This document shows positions 16,836-24,811 of a stretch of 54,992 nucleotides of DNA, in pieces. The DNA is from Alkalibacillus almallahensis (GTDB lineage Bacteria; Bacillota; Bacilli; Bacillales; Alkalibacillaceae): assembly GCF_011761495.1 (NCBI RefSeq), contig NZ_JAASRU010000016.1, forward strand, positions 1 through 54,992, given 5' to 3'. Below the pieces are notes generated by a model. That model worked only from the letters and a program-made list of their open reading frames with translations, did no database searches and had not been told where the DNA came from. How positions within the stretch are numbered: position 1 is the first letter of the stretch; each line of letters opens with the position of its first letter. The position numbers were made by a program, and so were the translations under genes.

Positions 16836-16900
16836 CAAAAAAACAGCTTGTTCTTAAGTTGATTGTAATCCTATCAACCGAGAACAAGCTGTGGTTTTTT
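16836..16900. terminator. bidirectional terminator, two-stage stem
   Basis: ACAGCTTGTTCT/AGAACAAGCTGT outer stem with an inner TTGAT/ATCAA stem, and runs of T on both strands. It lies past the small gene at 16965-17138. Confidence 0.8.
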
Positions 16901-16964
16901 GATTAATTTTTAAAACTGACATAGGTTATAATATACGATTTATTTCGATTGCATCCCAACACAA

Positions 16965-17138
16965 TTATTTTGACTGTTTCATTTTATTCCACAAATTATA
17001 TGCTACAATATAACCAATCAAGCCACCAATAAGCATACCGATCCACCAAGACCAATCAAACTCCTCTGTGAAAACACCCCAGATAAGAAAAACAGCCGTA
17101 AATCCAATTAAAATACCTAATAGAACTGTGTGCTTCAT
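16965..17138 (-). CDS. small membrane protein, function unknown
   Basis: 57 residues with two hydrophobic helices (about 3-22 and 30-47) around an acidic, Trp-rich turn (FTEEFDWSWW), ending in basic residues. Family not recognised. GGGGTGAT precedes two consecutive ATG codons (17141 and 17138); the second has better spacing. Monocistronic, with a strong terminator downstream. Confidence 0.55.
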   Translation of the reverse strand: MKHTVLLGILIGFTAVFLIWGVFTEEFDWSWWIGMLIGGLIGYIVAYNLWNKMKQSK

Positions 17139-17304
17139 CATATCACCCCATTCGTTTAGAATATGATCATAATAATCTTTCAATAAGATATATAGCTGAT
17201 AGTGCATTTTTACTTTGTAAGTTTCACTTAACAATTCACCAATAAATACCAGTTATTTATTGGTGGTTGATGCTATGAACGATATTGATCTAGGAGGAAT
17301 TAAA

Positions 17305-17703
17305 ATGGACCTTTTAACACGCTTTCTCACAGCGATCTTATCAGCCGTTATTTTTTCAATTGGAACGACCTTATGGTTAACTGATTGGGTTAATCCCTTT
17401 TGGATGGAGGCATTTATTGTAGGGGTATATGCCTTGGGTTCTCTACTCATTGCCGGAATTCCTTACTCGTATTTAGCCGATTGGATTATGTCGAGACTAA
17501 ATCGGTCTACTTACTGGGGGAATCTATTACTCTATGCACTCGGCGGTTTGATCACGAATCCTTTTTTACTACTTTTAATGATCGATCAAGGTTTTGTTTT
17601 TGATGCTAGAATATTCGCAGTTTTAGGTGTAATTGCAGCTCTCATTTTCTATCATGTAAAAATCAGCCTAACGTGGGCTATGGGAAAATTAGGTTCTGAA
17701 TAA
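17305..17703 (+). CDS. membrane protein, function unknown
   Basis: 132 residues with four membrane helices. No family recognised. The ATG at 17305 follows TAGGAGG by 8 bases. Divergent from the 57-residue gene and convergent with the oxidoreductase gene. Confidence 0.65.
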   Translation: MDLLTRFLTAILSAVIFSIGTTLWLTDWVNPFWMEAFIVGVYALGSLLIAGIPYSYLADWIMSRLNRSTYWGNLLLYALGGLITNPFLLLLMIDQGFVFDARIFAVLGVIAALIFYHVKISLTWAMGKLGSE

Positions 17704-17748
17704 TAACTTGTCACTCTAAAGAACGACTTCACCCCATCATTTATCGTC

Positions 17749-18852
17749 TCATCCTTGTTCCTTTGGATCGAAATCAACTTGAGATAACACAGTCTGCTGT
17801 CCTAATAAATGGCGCGAGATTTCCGCTCCAATAAATGGTCCGCTTGTCATACCAGATGCCCCCAGTCCATTTGCCACGTAAATTGATGGGTTGTGAGGTA
17901 AAAAGCCATAAACAGGCCTATTATGATTGGTTTGCGGTCTAAAGCCGACTTTAGCATCAATAAAATGCGCTTCCTTTAAACCAGGCGCAAATTTGAATGC
18001 AGCTTTTAAAATCTCATGAATACTCGATGCATCAACTGTCGGGTTAAAATCATGATTATCACGATGTTCAGCCCCGACTGAGACGATTCCGTTTTTAAAA
18101 CCTACGATATACTTATTATTCGGAAGCATCACGACAGGCCAGTCTTCCGTTTGATACCCAGGTAGTTGAAGCTGGACGATTTGTGTTTTCGTCGACTTAA
18201 TATCTAAATGATTTTCAGACTTATTCAAGAATGAAGATGCCCATGCGCCGTTCGTAATAATCAGTTGATCAGCCTCAATTCTTTGACCATTAACTGTTAC
18301 TGTAGCCCCATCATTGTTAAGGATTGCTTCACCTTTGATGATATCTGCTCCATGAATTTCAGCACCGTTTAATAGCGCATCACGAAAAACAGCTCCATTG
18401 ACACGTCCGCCACCGGAAATTTTTATACCGCCCATATTTCTAGTCATGACAGGCGTTGATTCGGCTACAACTTCTTCTGATAATTGCTGGACATCTCCTA
18501 TTTCTGGAGCGTCTTTTTTCCTCGCAATCGTGTCATCCACCATCTTCGCCAATTTATCTTCACTTTTATGTAAATGAATGGATTCGACTTGTTTGTAACT
18601 CGTATCTTGAATACCGAGAGTGTTTAATTCAGCGTTAAGCTCTTGATAATAGGCTGCACCATGCTTTAATAATTGATATAACGTTTCATTTTGTTTTTGG
18701 GATAACCATGGGCTAATGATTCCTGCCGCTGCACGTGTTGCTTCGCCATTATTCGGATAGTCAATAATCGTGACTTGTTGGTTTGCTTTAGCTAAATGGT
18801 AAGCAACTGAAGAACCTAAAATACCAGCGCCAACCACGAGGTAATGCGTCAT
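17749..18852 (-). CDS. FAD-dependent oxidoreductase, DAO (DadA/glycine oxidase) family
   Basis: 367 residues. N-terminal Rossmann motif VGAGILGSSVAYHLA binds FAD. The C-terminal KVGFRPQTNHNRPVYGFLP and NGLGASGMTSGP are typical of D-amino-acid oxidase-like flavoproteins. The fold covers D-amino acid, sarcosine and glycine oxidases; the substrate is not resolved. AAAGGAG lies about 6 bases before the ATG. Divergent from the MFS gene across 123 bases. Confidence 0.88.
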   Translation of the reverse strand: MTHYLVVGAGILGSSVAYHLAKANQQVTIIDYPNNGEATRAAAGIISPWLSQKQNETLYQLLKHGAAYYQELNAELNTLGIQDTSYKQVESIHLHKSEDKLAKMVDDTIARKKDAPEIGDVQQLSEEVVAESTPVMTRNMGGIKISGGGRVNGAVFRDALLNGAEIHGADIIKGEAILNNDGATVTVNGQRIEADQLIITNGAWASSFLNKSENHLDIKSTKTQIVQLQLPGYQTEDWPVVMLPNNKYIVGFKNGIVSVGAEHRDNHDFNPTVDASSIHEILKAAFKFAPGLKEAHFIDAKVGFRPQTNHNRPVYGFLPHNPSIYVANGLGASGMTSGPFIGAEISRHLLGQQTVLSQVDFDPKEQG

Positions 18853-18975
18853 ATTTATCTCCTTTGCATCTTATGTCTTGTTTTAGTTTAACAGGATGGA
18901 AGTCATCCTAAAAGTCAATAACCCTTCATCTATGTTATGATAGCCGGAAATACATGAACGAAAGGACAATCCAAC

Positions 18976-20196
18976 ATGACAGAAGCCCCAAACCGACTAC
19001 GGAACAATAAACCATTTTTACTCGTCTGGTCCGCCGGGATCTTTGCGATGCTTGGCTTTGCGATGTTGTTTTTAACGACGTCGTGGTTTGTCATCGATGT
19101 TTTAGAACGTCCAGCGCTTGTTGGCGTTGTCCTTATGATGATCACTATACCACGCGTTTTGATGATGATTTTAGGTGGGGTTATTGCAGACCGTATCAAG
19201 AAATCACAAATTATGTTTATCACAAACTTGCTACAAACCGTGTTAATTAGCGCGATGGCTATCTTCATTAGTCTTGATCAACTCGGAATCTTGGGCTTGT
19301 TTGTTATCACTTTTTTATTTGGATTTTTAGATGCCTTCTTCTACCCTGCTGTGACAGCTTTAATTCCTAATTTGGTAGGTCATCAAAATATTCAACGTGC
19401 TAACTCACTCTTTCATGGATCAATTGAACTCATGTTTATGTTTGGTCCTGTCATTGCAGGCGGACTTCTCACGGTCTCTACATTTGGTGTGACTGTGTCA
19501 GTTGCAGCTTGTTTCGTCGCTTTATCAGTTATATTTGTCTACCCTGGTTTTATCCAAGACGCTAAACCTACCGGCCAAACTGAATTGCGTGAGGTTAAAA
19601 ACGATTTTATTCTAGGGTTGCGCTACATAAAAGATTCACCGATTATTTCATCAGGGATTATGACCATTAGTGCCGTTAACTTATTTGTAATTGGACCTAT
19701 TATTATTAGCTTTCCGTTAATTATTGATTCAATTGGTGGCTCAGCCTTTCAATTAAGCATGCTTGAAGTTGGTTTATCAGTCGGAACATTCTCTGGCAGT
19801 ATTATTGTTTACCGTTTAGCAGCAAGCAGTCGACGTGGTCGAATGATATTATTAACTCTAGTCATAACAATGATTGGCTTTCTAATCTTTAGTCAAATGA
19901 CAATTTTACCTGCCCTAATGATTTTAGCTGCGGTCGCTGGTTTTACGGCGATGATTGTTTACTTACAATCTTTGAGTGTTATTCAAGAATATACGTCCTT
20001 TGATAAACAAGGTCGTGTGATGAGTATTGCTACCGTTGCTTCTGAAGGGGTCGCCCCTGTTGCATTTGCCTTTGTATCGCTGTTTGTCGGCTTTGGTATA
20101 TCCATCCACACTGTTCTAGCCGCAACAGCCATTATTGGTCTATTAACTAGTGTTATTCTCGTCGTAAAAGCCACTTCATTAAAACAAGCGCGTTAA
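18976..20196 (+). CDS. MFS transporter
   Basis: 406 residues with about 11-12 membrane helices, major facilitator superfamily, probably an efflux-type member. GGVIADRIKKSQIM matches the loop 2-3 signature GxxxDRxxR/K. Substrate unknown. AAAGGA lies about 9 bases before the ATG. The stop codon lies inside a 12-bp-arm hairpin shared with the convergent amidase gene. Confidence 0.9.
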   Translation: MTEAPNRLRNNKPFLLVWSAGIFAMLGFAMLFLTTSWFVIDVLERPALVGVVLMMITIPRVLMMILGGVIADRIKKSQIMFITNLLQTVLISAMAIFISLDQLGILGLFVITFLFGFLDAFFYPAVTALIPNLVGHQNIQRANSLFHGSIELMFMFGPVIAGGLLTVSTFGVTVSVAACFVALSVIFVYPGFIQDAKPTGQTELREVKNDFILGLRYIKDSPIISSGIMTISAVNLFVIGPIIISFPLIIDSIGGSAFQLSMLEVGLSVGTFSGSIIVYRLAASSRRGRMILLTLVITMIGFLIFSQMTILPALMILAAVAGFTAMIVYLQSLSVIQEYTSFDKQGRVMSIATVASEGVAPVAFAFVSLFVGFGISIHTVLAATAIIGLLTSVILVVKATSLKQAR

Positions 20197-20213
20197 CCTA
20201 AGTTAACGCGCTT
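20186..20213. terminator. hairpin holding both stop codons of convergent genes
   Basis: Perfect 12-bp arms (AAGCGCGTTAAC and complement) with a 4-base loop. The MFS TAA (20194-20196) is in one arm and the amidase TAG (20198-20200) begins in the loop. No T-run follows on either strand, so it may be a weak terminator or an end-protecting hairpin. Confidence 0.6.
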
Positions 20214-21082
20214 AACATAGCTTCTCTTGTATTTGGTCCATAGATTCGATCGACTTCATTCGGAACAAATTTACTCTGAAATCGTTCGATCGCTTTTTCT
20301 GTTTTCGGTCCATAAATACCATCAATAGGACCTAGGGAAAATCCTAATTCATCTAATGCCGATTGGATTCGTTTAACTTCACCGCCTTGACTCCCTCTTT
20401 GGTAAATCCCATTAGGAAGTATTCGATTGCGATTTAAAACATCACGCGTTTCTGGGCCAACGATGCCATCCACTGTGATATTTCCATCCTGTTGCAACGA
20501 TATAACAGCATCTTCTGTTTCACTTCCAAATATGCCGTCAGTTCCATATTGAGACAAATCATAACCTCTATTAATTAATGTCACCTGCAACTGTTTTACC
20601 GCATCTCCTTGGTCACCTAAACGCAATAACCTAGATGTTTGTCCATTTCTCAAACTCGAACGCACTTCATCCATATTGATCCCAGGGCATTGTGTGCCTC
20701 CACCTGCTAATTCACGGTGTCCAACAATGACACTCACTTCAAGTTCGAATTGATCCATCAAAGTGTTTACCCGTTCTTCAAATATACGCTCCTGCTCATC
20801 AGTAAACTGACCTCGTCCTACTAGACAAATATGATACGAGTCACTATTATGTCCTTTCACACCATTTGCGATCACATTCCAGTCATAACACCTTTCAACA
20901 GTACCATCCCTCAAAATAATTTCATGATAGCCACCCGTTTCCCAACCTTTCGAACGCCAATAGCGCTCGAATGTATTCACATTACCTGAAGTGGTCGCAC
21001 TATGATGGCGCACAATATGATTAACTACGTCACGTTTGGTATTTCCACCCATTGTTTGGCCACGTAAATCACGTATTTTCAT
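20198..21082 (-). CDS. N-acetylmuramoyl-L-alanine amidase with two PG-binding domains
   Basis: 294 residues. The N-terminal amidase_2 (T7 lysozyme-like) domain (about 12-145) has zinc ligands in IVRHHSA, GHRE and TQCPG. Two PG_binding_1 repeats follow (about 153-215 and 226-290; DGIFGSETEDAV and DGIYGPKTEKAI). No signal peptide, as in phage endolysins or substrates of holins and autolytic release. No holin or phage gene adjoins, so it may be a domesticated endolysin (inference). GGGGTG precedes the ATG. Confidence 0.92.
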   Translation of the reverse strand: MKIRDLRGQTMGGNTKRDVVNHIVRHHSATTSGNVNTFERYWRSKGWETGGYHEIILRDGTVERCYDWNVIANGVKGHNSDSYHICLVGRGQFTDEQERIFEERVNTLMDQFELEVSVIVGHRELAGGGTQCPGINMDEVRSSLRNGQTSRLLRLGDQGDAVKQLQVTLINRGYDLSQYGTDGIFGSETEDAVISLQQDGNITVDGIVGPETRDVLNRNRILPNGIYQRGSQGGEVKRIQSALDELGFSLGPIDGIYGPKTEKAIERFQSKFVPNEVDRIYGPNTREAMLSALT

Positions 21083-21213
21083 ATTTTCACCCCCATAGCT
21101 TTATTTATGCTAGTCAATCAAAATTGAAACAACGTTAGTCTAGCTATTCTCAAAATGTTGTCCCATATTATAATCGAACTATAAAGTGAATAGGTTATAA
21201 TATTATTGATTTT

Positions 21214-21324
21214 AAACAAAAAAAGAGCCTGCTCTGTTACATAATGTAACAGTGTTAGGGGATTTAGCAGGCACATCAAAAAGTATTCGATTGGCTTACA
21301 AATCACTTGCTGGGGGTGATCTGT
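21214..21324 (-). ncRNA. candidate small RNA or terminated leader
   Basis: A minus-strand transcript of about 110 bases is suggested by a -10-like TATTAT at 21331-21336 and a strong structured terminator at 21217-21272. Near the 5' end ATCAC/GTGAT closes a loop with CCCCAGCAA; another C-rich run (ATCCCC) precedes the terminator. The terminator has an outer stem GCCTGCT/AGCAGGC and an inner perfect palindrome built on CTGTTACAT, then seven T. C-rich single-stranded runs recall SD-targeting RNAs such as RoxS/RsaE. It could also be an attenuated leader of the amidase gene 135 bases further on. The 487-base gap 21083-21569 holds no credible gene. Confidence 0.35.
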
Positions 21325-21569
21325 ATATTTATAATATCTGGTTAAGTGTAATTTTTCCGTTAACTAGTTCACAATAAAGAACGATTTTCGAATTATTTTA
21401 TTATTTTTGATGAAACATGCTAAAAATATACTTAATTTGATATTTTTTGTTCGTTATATGATTATTTTAAGATATATATTAGCTTTTTAAGGAGTTGTGG
21501 AATAACCAGGCTTTATATTCAAGATTATTGTATAATTATACTTATCAAATGATTTAAAGGGTGGGGAAA

Positions 21570-22298
21570 ATGGAGTATAGTAAACTGTGGTACTTATCAA
21601 GAATTGGCTTTTTTGAGACGTTGCCATCTGAGATTGCAGAAGAAGCTCTAGAGTGTATTCACCATAATTACCTCAAACGTTACACAATTATTCAACGCCC
21701 AGATGATCCGGTGAAAGAACTCTATTTTATTAAAGCTGGAAGTGTGAGAATTTATTCAATTAATGAAGAAGGACGACAATTTACTTACTCAATGTTAGGG
21801 CCAGGCAGTACTTATGGAAAGATTAATACTTTCTCTCTTGGAATTGAAAATGTTTATATTGAAACGTTAGAACCTACTCATCTTTGTAGTATTTCGGAAT
21901 CAGCGTTTAACGAGCTTTCAAAAAAACACCCAACATTATTAAATCGAGTGATCGAATTACTAAGTGAGCGTTTACAAGAACGTGAGGAAATGATGAAGTA
22001 TATGGCCTTATATGATGTCCGTGAACGCTTAATTTACTTATTACAAAATCTATATAATCGTTACGGCCACGAAACAGCTGATTTGGAGTACTGTGAAATT
22101 GAGTTTCCACTAACTCATCAAGAACTAGCCAATATGATTGGTGTTACTCGCGAAGCCATTACAGGCACCTTAAAAAAGTTAACGACTGAAGGTTTAGTAC
22201 GGTTACCAAAACGGAAAAAGATCGAAATTCATCGTAGCCTTACCGAAGAAAATCCTCTTCCAGCTTACATTCAAACCATGTATTCAGCAGAATCATAA
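21570..22298 (+). CDS. Crp/Fnr family transcriptional regulator
   Basis: 242 residues. An N-terminal cyclic-nucleotide-binding-type beta barrel (about 12-125; KAGSVRIYSINEEGRQFTYSMLGPG) is followed by a dimer helix and a C-terminal HTH_Crp (about 165-235; LTHQELANMIGVTREAITGTLKKL). No Cys cluster for a 4Fe-4S centre, so it is not a classical oxygen-sensing FNR; ligand unknown. The ATG at 21570 is preferred over GTG at 21561 because AAAGG lies 9 bases upstream. Its end overlaps the convergent araC gene by 6 bases. Confidence 0.9.
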   Translation: MEYSKLWYLSRIGFFETLPSEIAEEALECIHHNYLKRYTIIQRPDDPVKELYFIKAGSVRIYSINEEGRQFTYSMLGPGSTYGKINTFSLGIENVYIETLEPTHLCSISESAFNELSKKHPTLLNRVIELLSERLQEREEMMKYMALYDVRERLIYLLQNLYNRYGHETADLEYCEIEFPLTHQELANMIGVTREAITGTLKKLTTEGLVRLPKRKKIEIHRSLTEENPLPAYIQTMYSAES

Positions 22299-23021
22299 CA
22301 AATGAGTTTCTCGAAATTCAGTTGGGGTCATCCCGACAGTTTTCCGAAATTGAAACGTAAAATAACTAGGCTGAGAAAAACCTAAATCAGTTGCGATATC
22401 TCGGATTGACTGAGGTGAGTATCTCAGCCTTATTTTAGCTTCATCAATTCTCATTTGAGACACGTATTCTGACAATCCGATCTTCGTTTCTTTTTTAAAC
22501 AGAGATGATAAATAATTAGGATGAACATGGACTGCTTTAGCAATTGTTTTTAAACTGAGATCATCAGTAAGATTTTGTCGGACATAAAGCATGCTGCGCC
22601 GAACGGTTTCGCTGTAATGAATGTGTAAATGTTCTTGAACAAGACCTAAAAAATGAATAAGTAATGCTTGTTGCAATCTCTTTAATTGATCTTCTGTTTC
22701 CTTTTCCTCAACTAAATTAATCCAACTATCACTTTCTAAATACATTTCTTGGTGATCAATCCCTAGATTAATCATTCGCCGTGTCAATATAGCACATGCA
22801 ACGATCAGCTTATTTTTACGACTGCGAAGAATATCTCCATTGGCTAAATCAGAATCATCAAAGTCATCAAACTCTTGTGCTAATTCTAGACAGGCAGGGT
22901 CACCTTGAAGAAATAAATCGAAAAATCGTTCTTCCTTTTCTAATGAATGAAATTGCTTTCGGGTTTGGCGACCATTCAACTTTAATTGTTCAATTTTAAC
23001 GGTATCTTCATAACTTTTCAC
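22293..23021 (-). CDS. AraC family transcriptional regulator
   Basis: 242 residues. A C-terminal double HTH (about 140-240; SLKTIAKAVHVHPNYLSSLFKKE and IRDIATDLGFSQPSYFTFQFRK) follows a helical N-terminal half without a recognisable sugar-binding cupin. GTG start with GGAGGG 7 bases upstream. It lies just past the pilus operon and has the same architecture and length as the AraC gene at its other end, so it may help control the pili (inference). Confidence 0.88.
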   Translation of the reverse strand: MKSYEDTVKIEQLKLNGRQTRKQFHSLEKEERFFDLFLQGDPACLELAQEFDDFDDSDLANGDILRSRKNKLIVACAILTRRMINLGIDHQEMYLESDSWINLVEEKETEDQLKRLQQALLIHFLGLVQEHLHIHYSETVRRSMLYVRQNLTDDLSLKTIAKAVHVHPNYLSSLFKKETKIGLSEYVSQMRIDEAKIRLRYSPQSIRDIATDLGFSQPSYFTFQFRKTVGMTPTEFRETHLL

Positions 23022-23119
23022 ACCTTAACCCTCCCGTTCCTACGTGTTTCGATATTAGTACCATTATATCAGAAAGATTGTCATTTCTAGTTCTTAATGC
23101 TCATTATTTCGGTGCACGA

Positions 23120-23150
23120 AGAAAGACAGGTACAATGAACCTGTCTTTTC
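23120..23150 (-). terminator. terminator of pilus operon
   Basis: AAAGACAGGT/ACCTGTCTTT stem with T-rich flank on the minus strand, about 15 bases past the last sortase gene. Confidence 0.8.
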
Positions 23151-23164
23151 ATATAGTATGGTGA

Positions 23165-23893
23165 TTATTCATTAACTCTCTTCCCTTGAACAATTAATCG
23201 AAAAGCATTGGAACCATAAGGGTGACAGGTAACTAAAGTTGCTAAATCTTCACCATTTTGAATGCCTAGAGATTCTGTTTCATTCGGACGAATGACATCT
23301 GTTAGAACAACACGGTAAGTTAATCGACCGCTGATACTTTCAATATGAAACACATCTCCTATGCTTAATTGATCTAAGTGTCGAAACATAACTTTTGTAG
23401 CCATACCCCTGTGGCCTGCTAACACCGTATGGGTATCTGCTCCACCTACTGGCATAGATGACCCTGGCACCACTCCTACACCATTTGCAAGCGACCATCG
23501 ATTGGAATCAGGATAAATCGGTAATCTTAAATTTAATCGAGGAACGTCAATAACGGCATAAGCATTAGAAGTATTAACTTCTTCACCTCGGTCTCGCCAA
23601 TCATCTTCTGTACCATTTGAACCTGTAGTCAGACTATCTTGAGCAGAGTCAGTGAAATCAATATTTTCTAAGTCTGTACCGACACGCCCCCTTTTTTTAA
23701 TTTCTTCATTATATTCATTCGCTTCTTCTCTTATTTCTGTCCGGCCTTCTTTTGACAATTCATTCCATGTTTCTTGAACTTCATGTACCTTTGCCTCAGC
23801 CACTTCATCATTAATTAATTGCATCACATGTGGATATAACAAAACGGCTAAGCCTATGAGAAATATGATAACCAGCCACCAATTTTTTCTCAT
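23165..23893 (-). CDS. class C-like sortase, lid motif absent
   Basis: 242 residues. N-terminal membrane anchor (about 5-22), then the sortase fold with catalytic His161 (LAGHRG), Cys223 (TLVTCHPYG) and Arg232 (FRLIVQG), the TLxTC pattern of class C pilus sortases. The Asp-Pro-aromatic lid of class C enzymes is replaced by a DDW at about 97-99 in an acidic linker, and there is no C-terminal membrane segment. Its start overlaps the stop of the other sortase gene (TAATG). It may be the housekeeping or cell-wall-anchoring partner. Confidence 0.88.
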   Translation of the reverse strand: MRKNWWLVIIFLIGLAVLLYPHVMQLINDEVAEAKVHEVQETWNELSKEGRTEIREEANEYNEEIKKRGRVGTDLENIDFTDSAQDSLTTGSNGTEDDWRDRGEEVNTSNAYAVIDVPRLNLRLPIYPDSNRWSLANGVGVVPGSSMPVGGADTHTVLAGHRGMATKVMFRHLDQLSIGDVFHIESISGRLTYRVVLTDVIRPNETESLGIQNGEDLATLVTCHPYGSNAFRLIVQGKRVNE

Positions 23894-24744
23894 TATTCAT
23901 CCACATCCTTTCGTCTTTTATGTCGGATGTAGAATATGCCACTTATCATCCCTGTTATAATCACCGCACTCATGACATACCAGAAGTAACCTTGTTGTTC
24001 TTCTGACAATTGTGTCAGTTGCGGCGCTGCCATCATTTGTTCTACATCATGATAAGGCACTCGTTCAGCGTGTAATAATAAGCGATGAGTATTAATCATG
24101 TAGGGATCACACGTAATAAGTGTCATGAGTTCCTGATCGTCTTCATACGTTAGCCAATCTGTTTCGTGCGGTAAAACTATTTGGGTTTCATAGACTTCAT
24201 ATGCCATCTTTTCACCTAGTGATGATACATAAAACTGATCTCCAACTTCCAACTCATCTAAATCGCGGAACATTTTAGCGCTCGGTAAGCCACGATGTCC
24301 CGTTAGTACAGAATGCGTCCCTAAACCACCAATTGGTAAGGAAGTATTAGACAAGTGACCCACACCTGCTTGCAACACATCTTCATCCGTTCCGTGATAA
24401 ATCGGGAGTTTTACATTTATGTCGGGAATTTCAATCGTTCCCATTGATTCACCAATATCAAGCATTGAGTAATAACTCGGGAATTCCTCCTGGTCATGTG
24501 AAGGATTAGATTCATCGAATGGATCCGAAAATGAGACCTGCCCTCGCATCATGTCCTCATTAAATGCTTCAGCTGCTTCTCGTTCGTTCGAAATATCGTC
24601 TGGGTTCGCCGCTTCAAGCGCAGCTTCACTATTTTCAATCACTTCATAATGTGTTTGCGTCGCCATCCAATTCCCTACAATCGGATAGGCAAAAATACTA
24701 AGACCGATTAAAAATATAGCACTTAATAATAGTTTCATTTTCAC
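23893..24744 (-). CDS. class C (pilus) sortase
   Basis: 283 residues. An N-terminal helix, the lid motif DPF at 74-76, catalytic His150 (LTGHRG), Cys212 (TLITCDPY) and Arg221 (NTHRLLLH), and a C-terminal membrane segment (about 250-272) with a basic tail: the full class C plan. Such enzymes join pilin subunits through a backbone Lys. GTG start with AAGGAGG about 12 bases upstream. It follows the backbone pilin gene and precedes a second sortase. Confidence 0.93.
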   Translation of the reverse strand: MKMKLLLSAIFLIGLSIFAYPIVGNWMATQTHYEVIENSEAALEAANPDDISNEREAAEAFNEDMMRGQVSFSDPFDESNPSHDQEEFPSYYSMLDIGESMGTIEIPDINVKLPIYHGTDEDVLQAGVGHLSNTSLPIGGLGTHSVLTGHRGLPSAKMFRDLDELEVGDQFYVSSLGEKMAYEVYETQIVLPHETDWLTYEDDQELMTLITCDPYMINTHRLLLHAERVPYHDVEQMMAAPQLTQLSEEQQGYFWYVMSAVIITGMISGIFYIRHKRRKDVDE

Positions 24745-24775
24745 CTATACCGACCCCCTCCTTGTTCTATGTAAT

Positions 24776-24803
24776 GAGAAAGAGAGCCGAAGCCCTCTTT
24801 CTC
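24776..24803 (-). terminator. intra-operon hairpin with UUCG loop
   Basis: GAGAAAGAG/CTCTTTCTC stem capped by GC-UUCG-GC, 8 bases past the backbone pilin stop and before the sortase genes. No long T-run, so it is likely a partial terminator or mRNA-stabilising hairpin rather than an operon end. Confidence 0.55.
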
Positions 24804-24811
24804 TTAAACTA

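Noticed and set aside
21118-21306. 62-codon minus-strand frame
   Set aside because: It runs through the compound terminator and palindrome and has no ribosome binding site; a small RNA or leader explains the region better.
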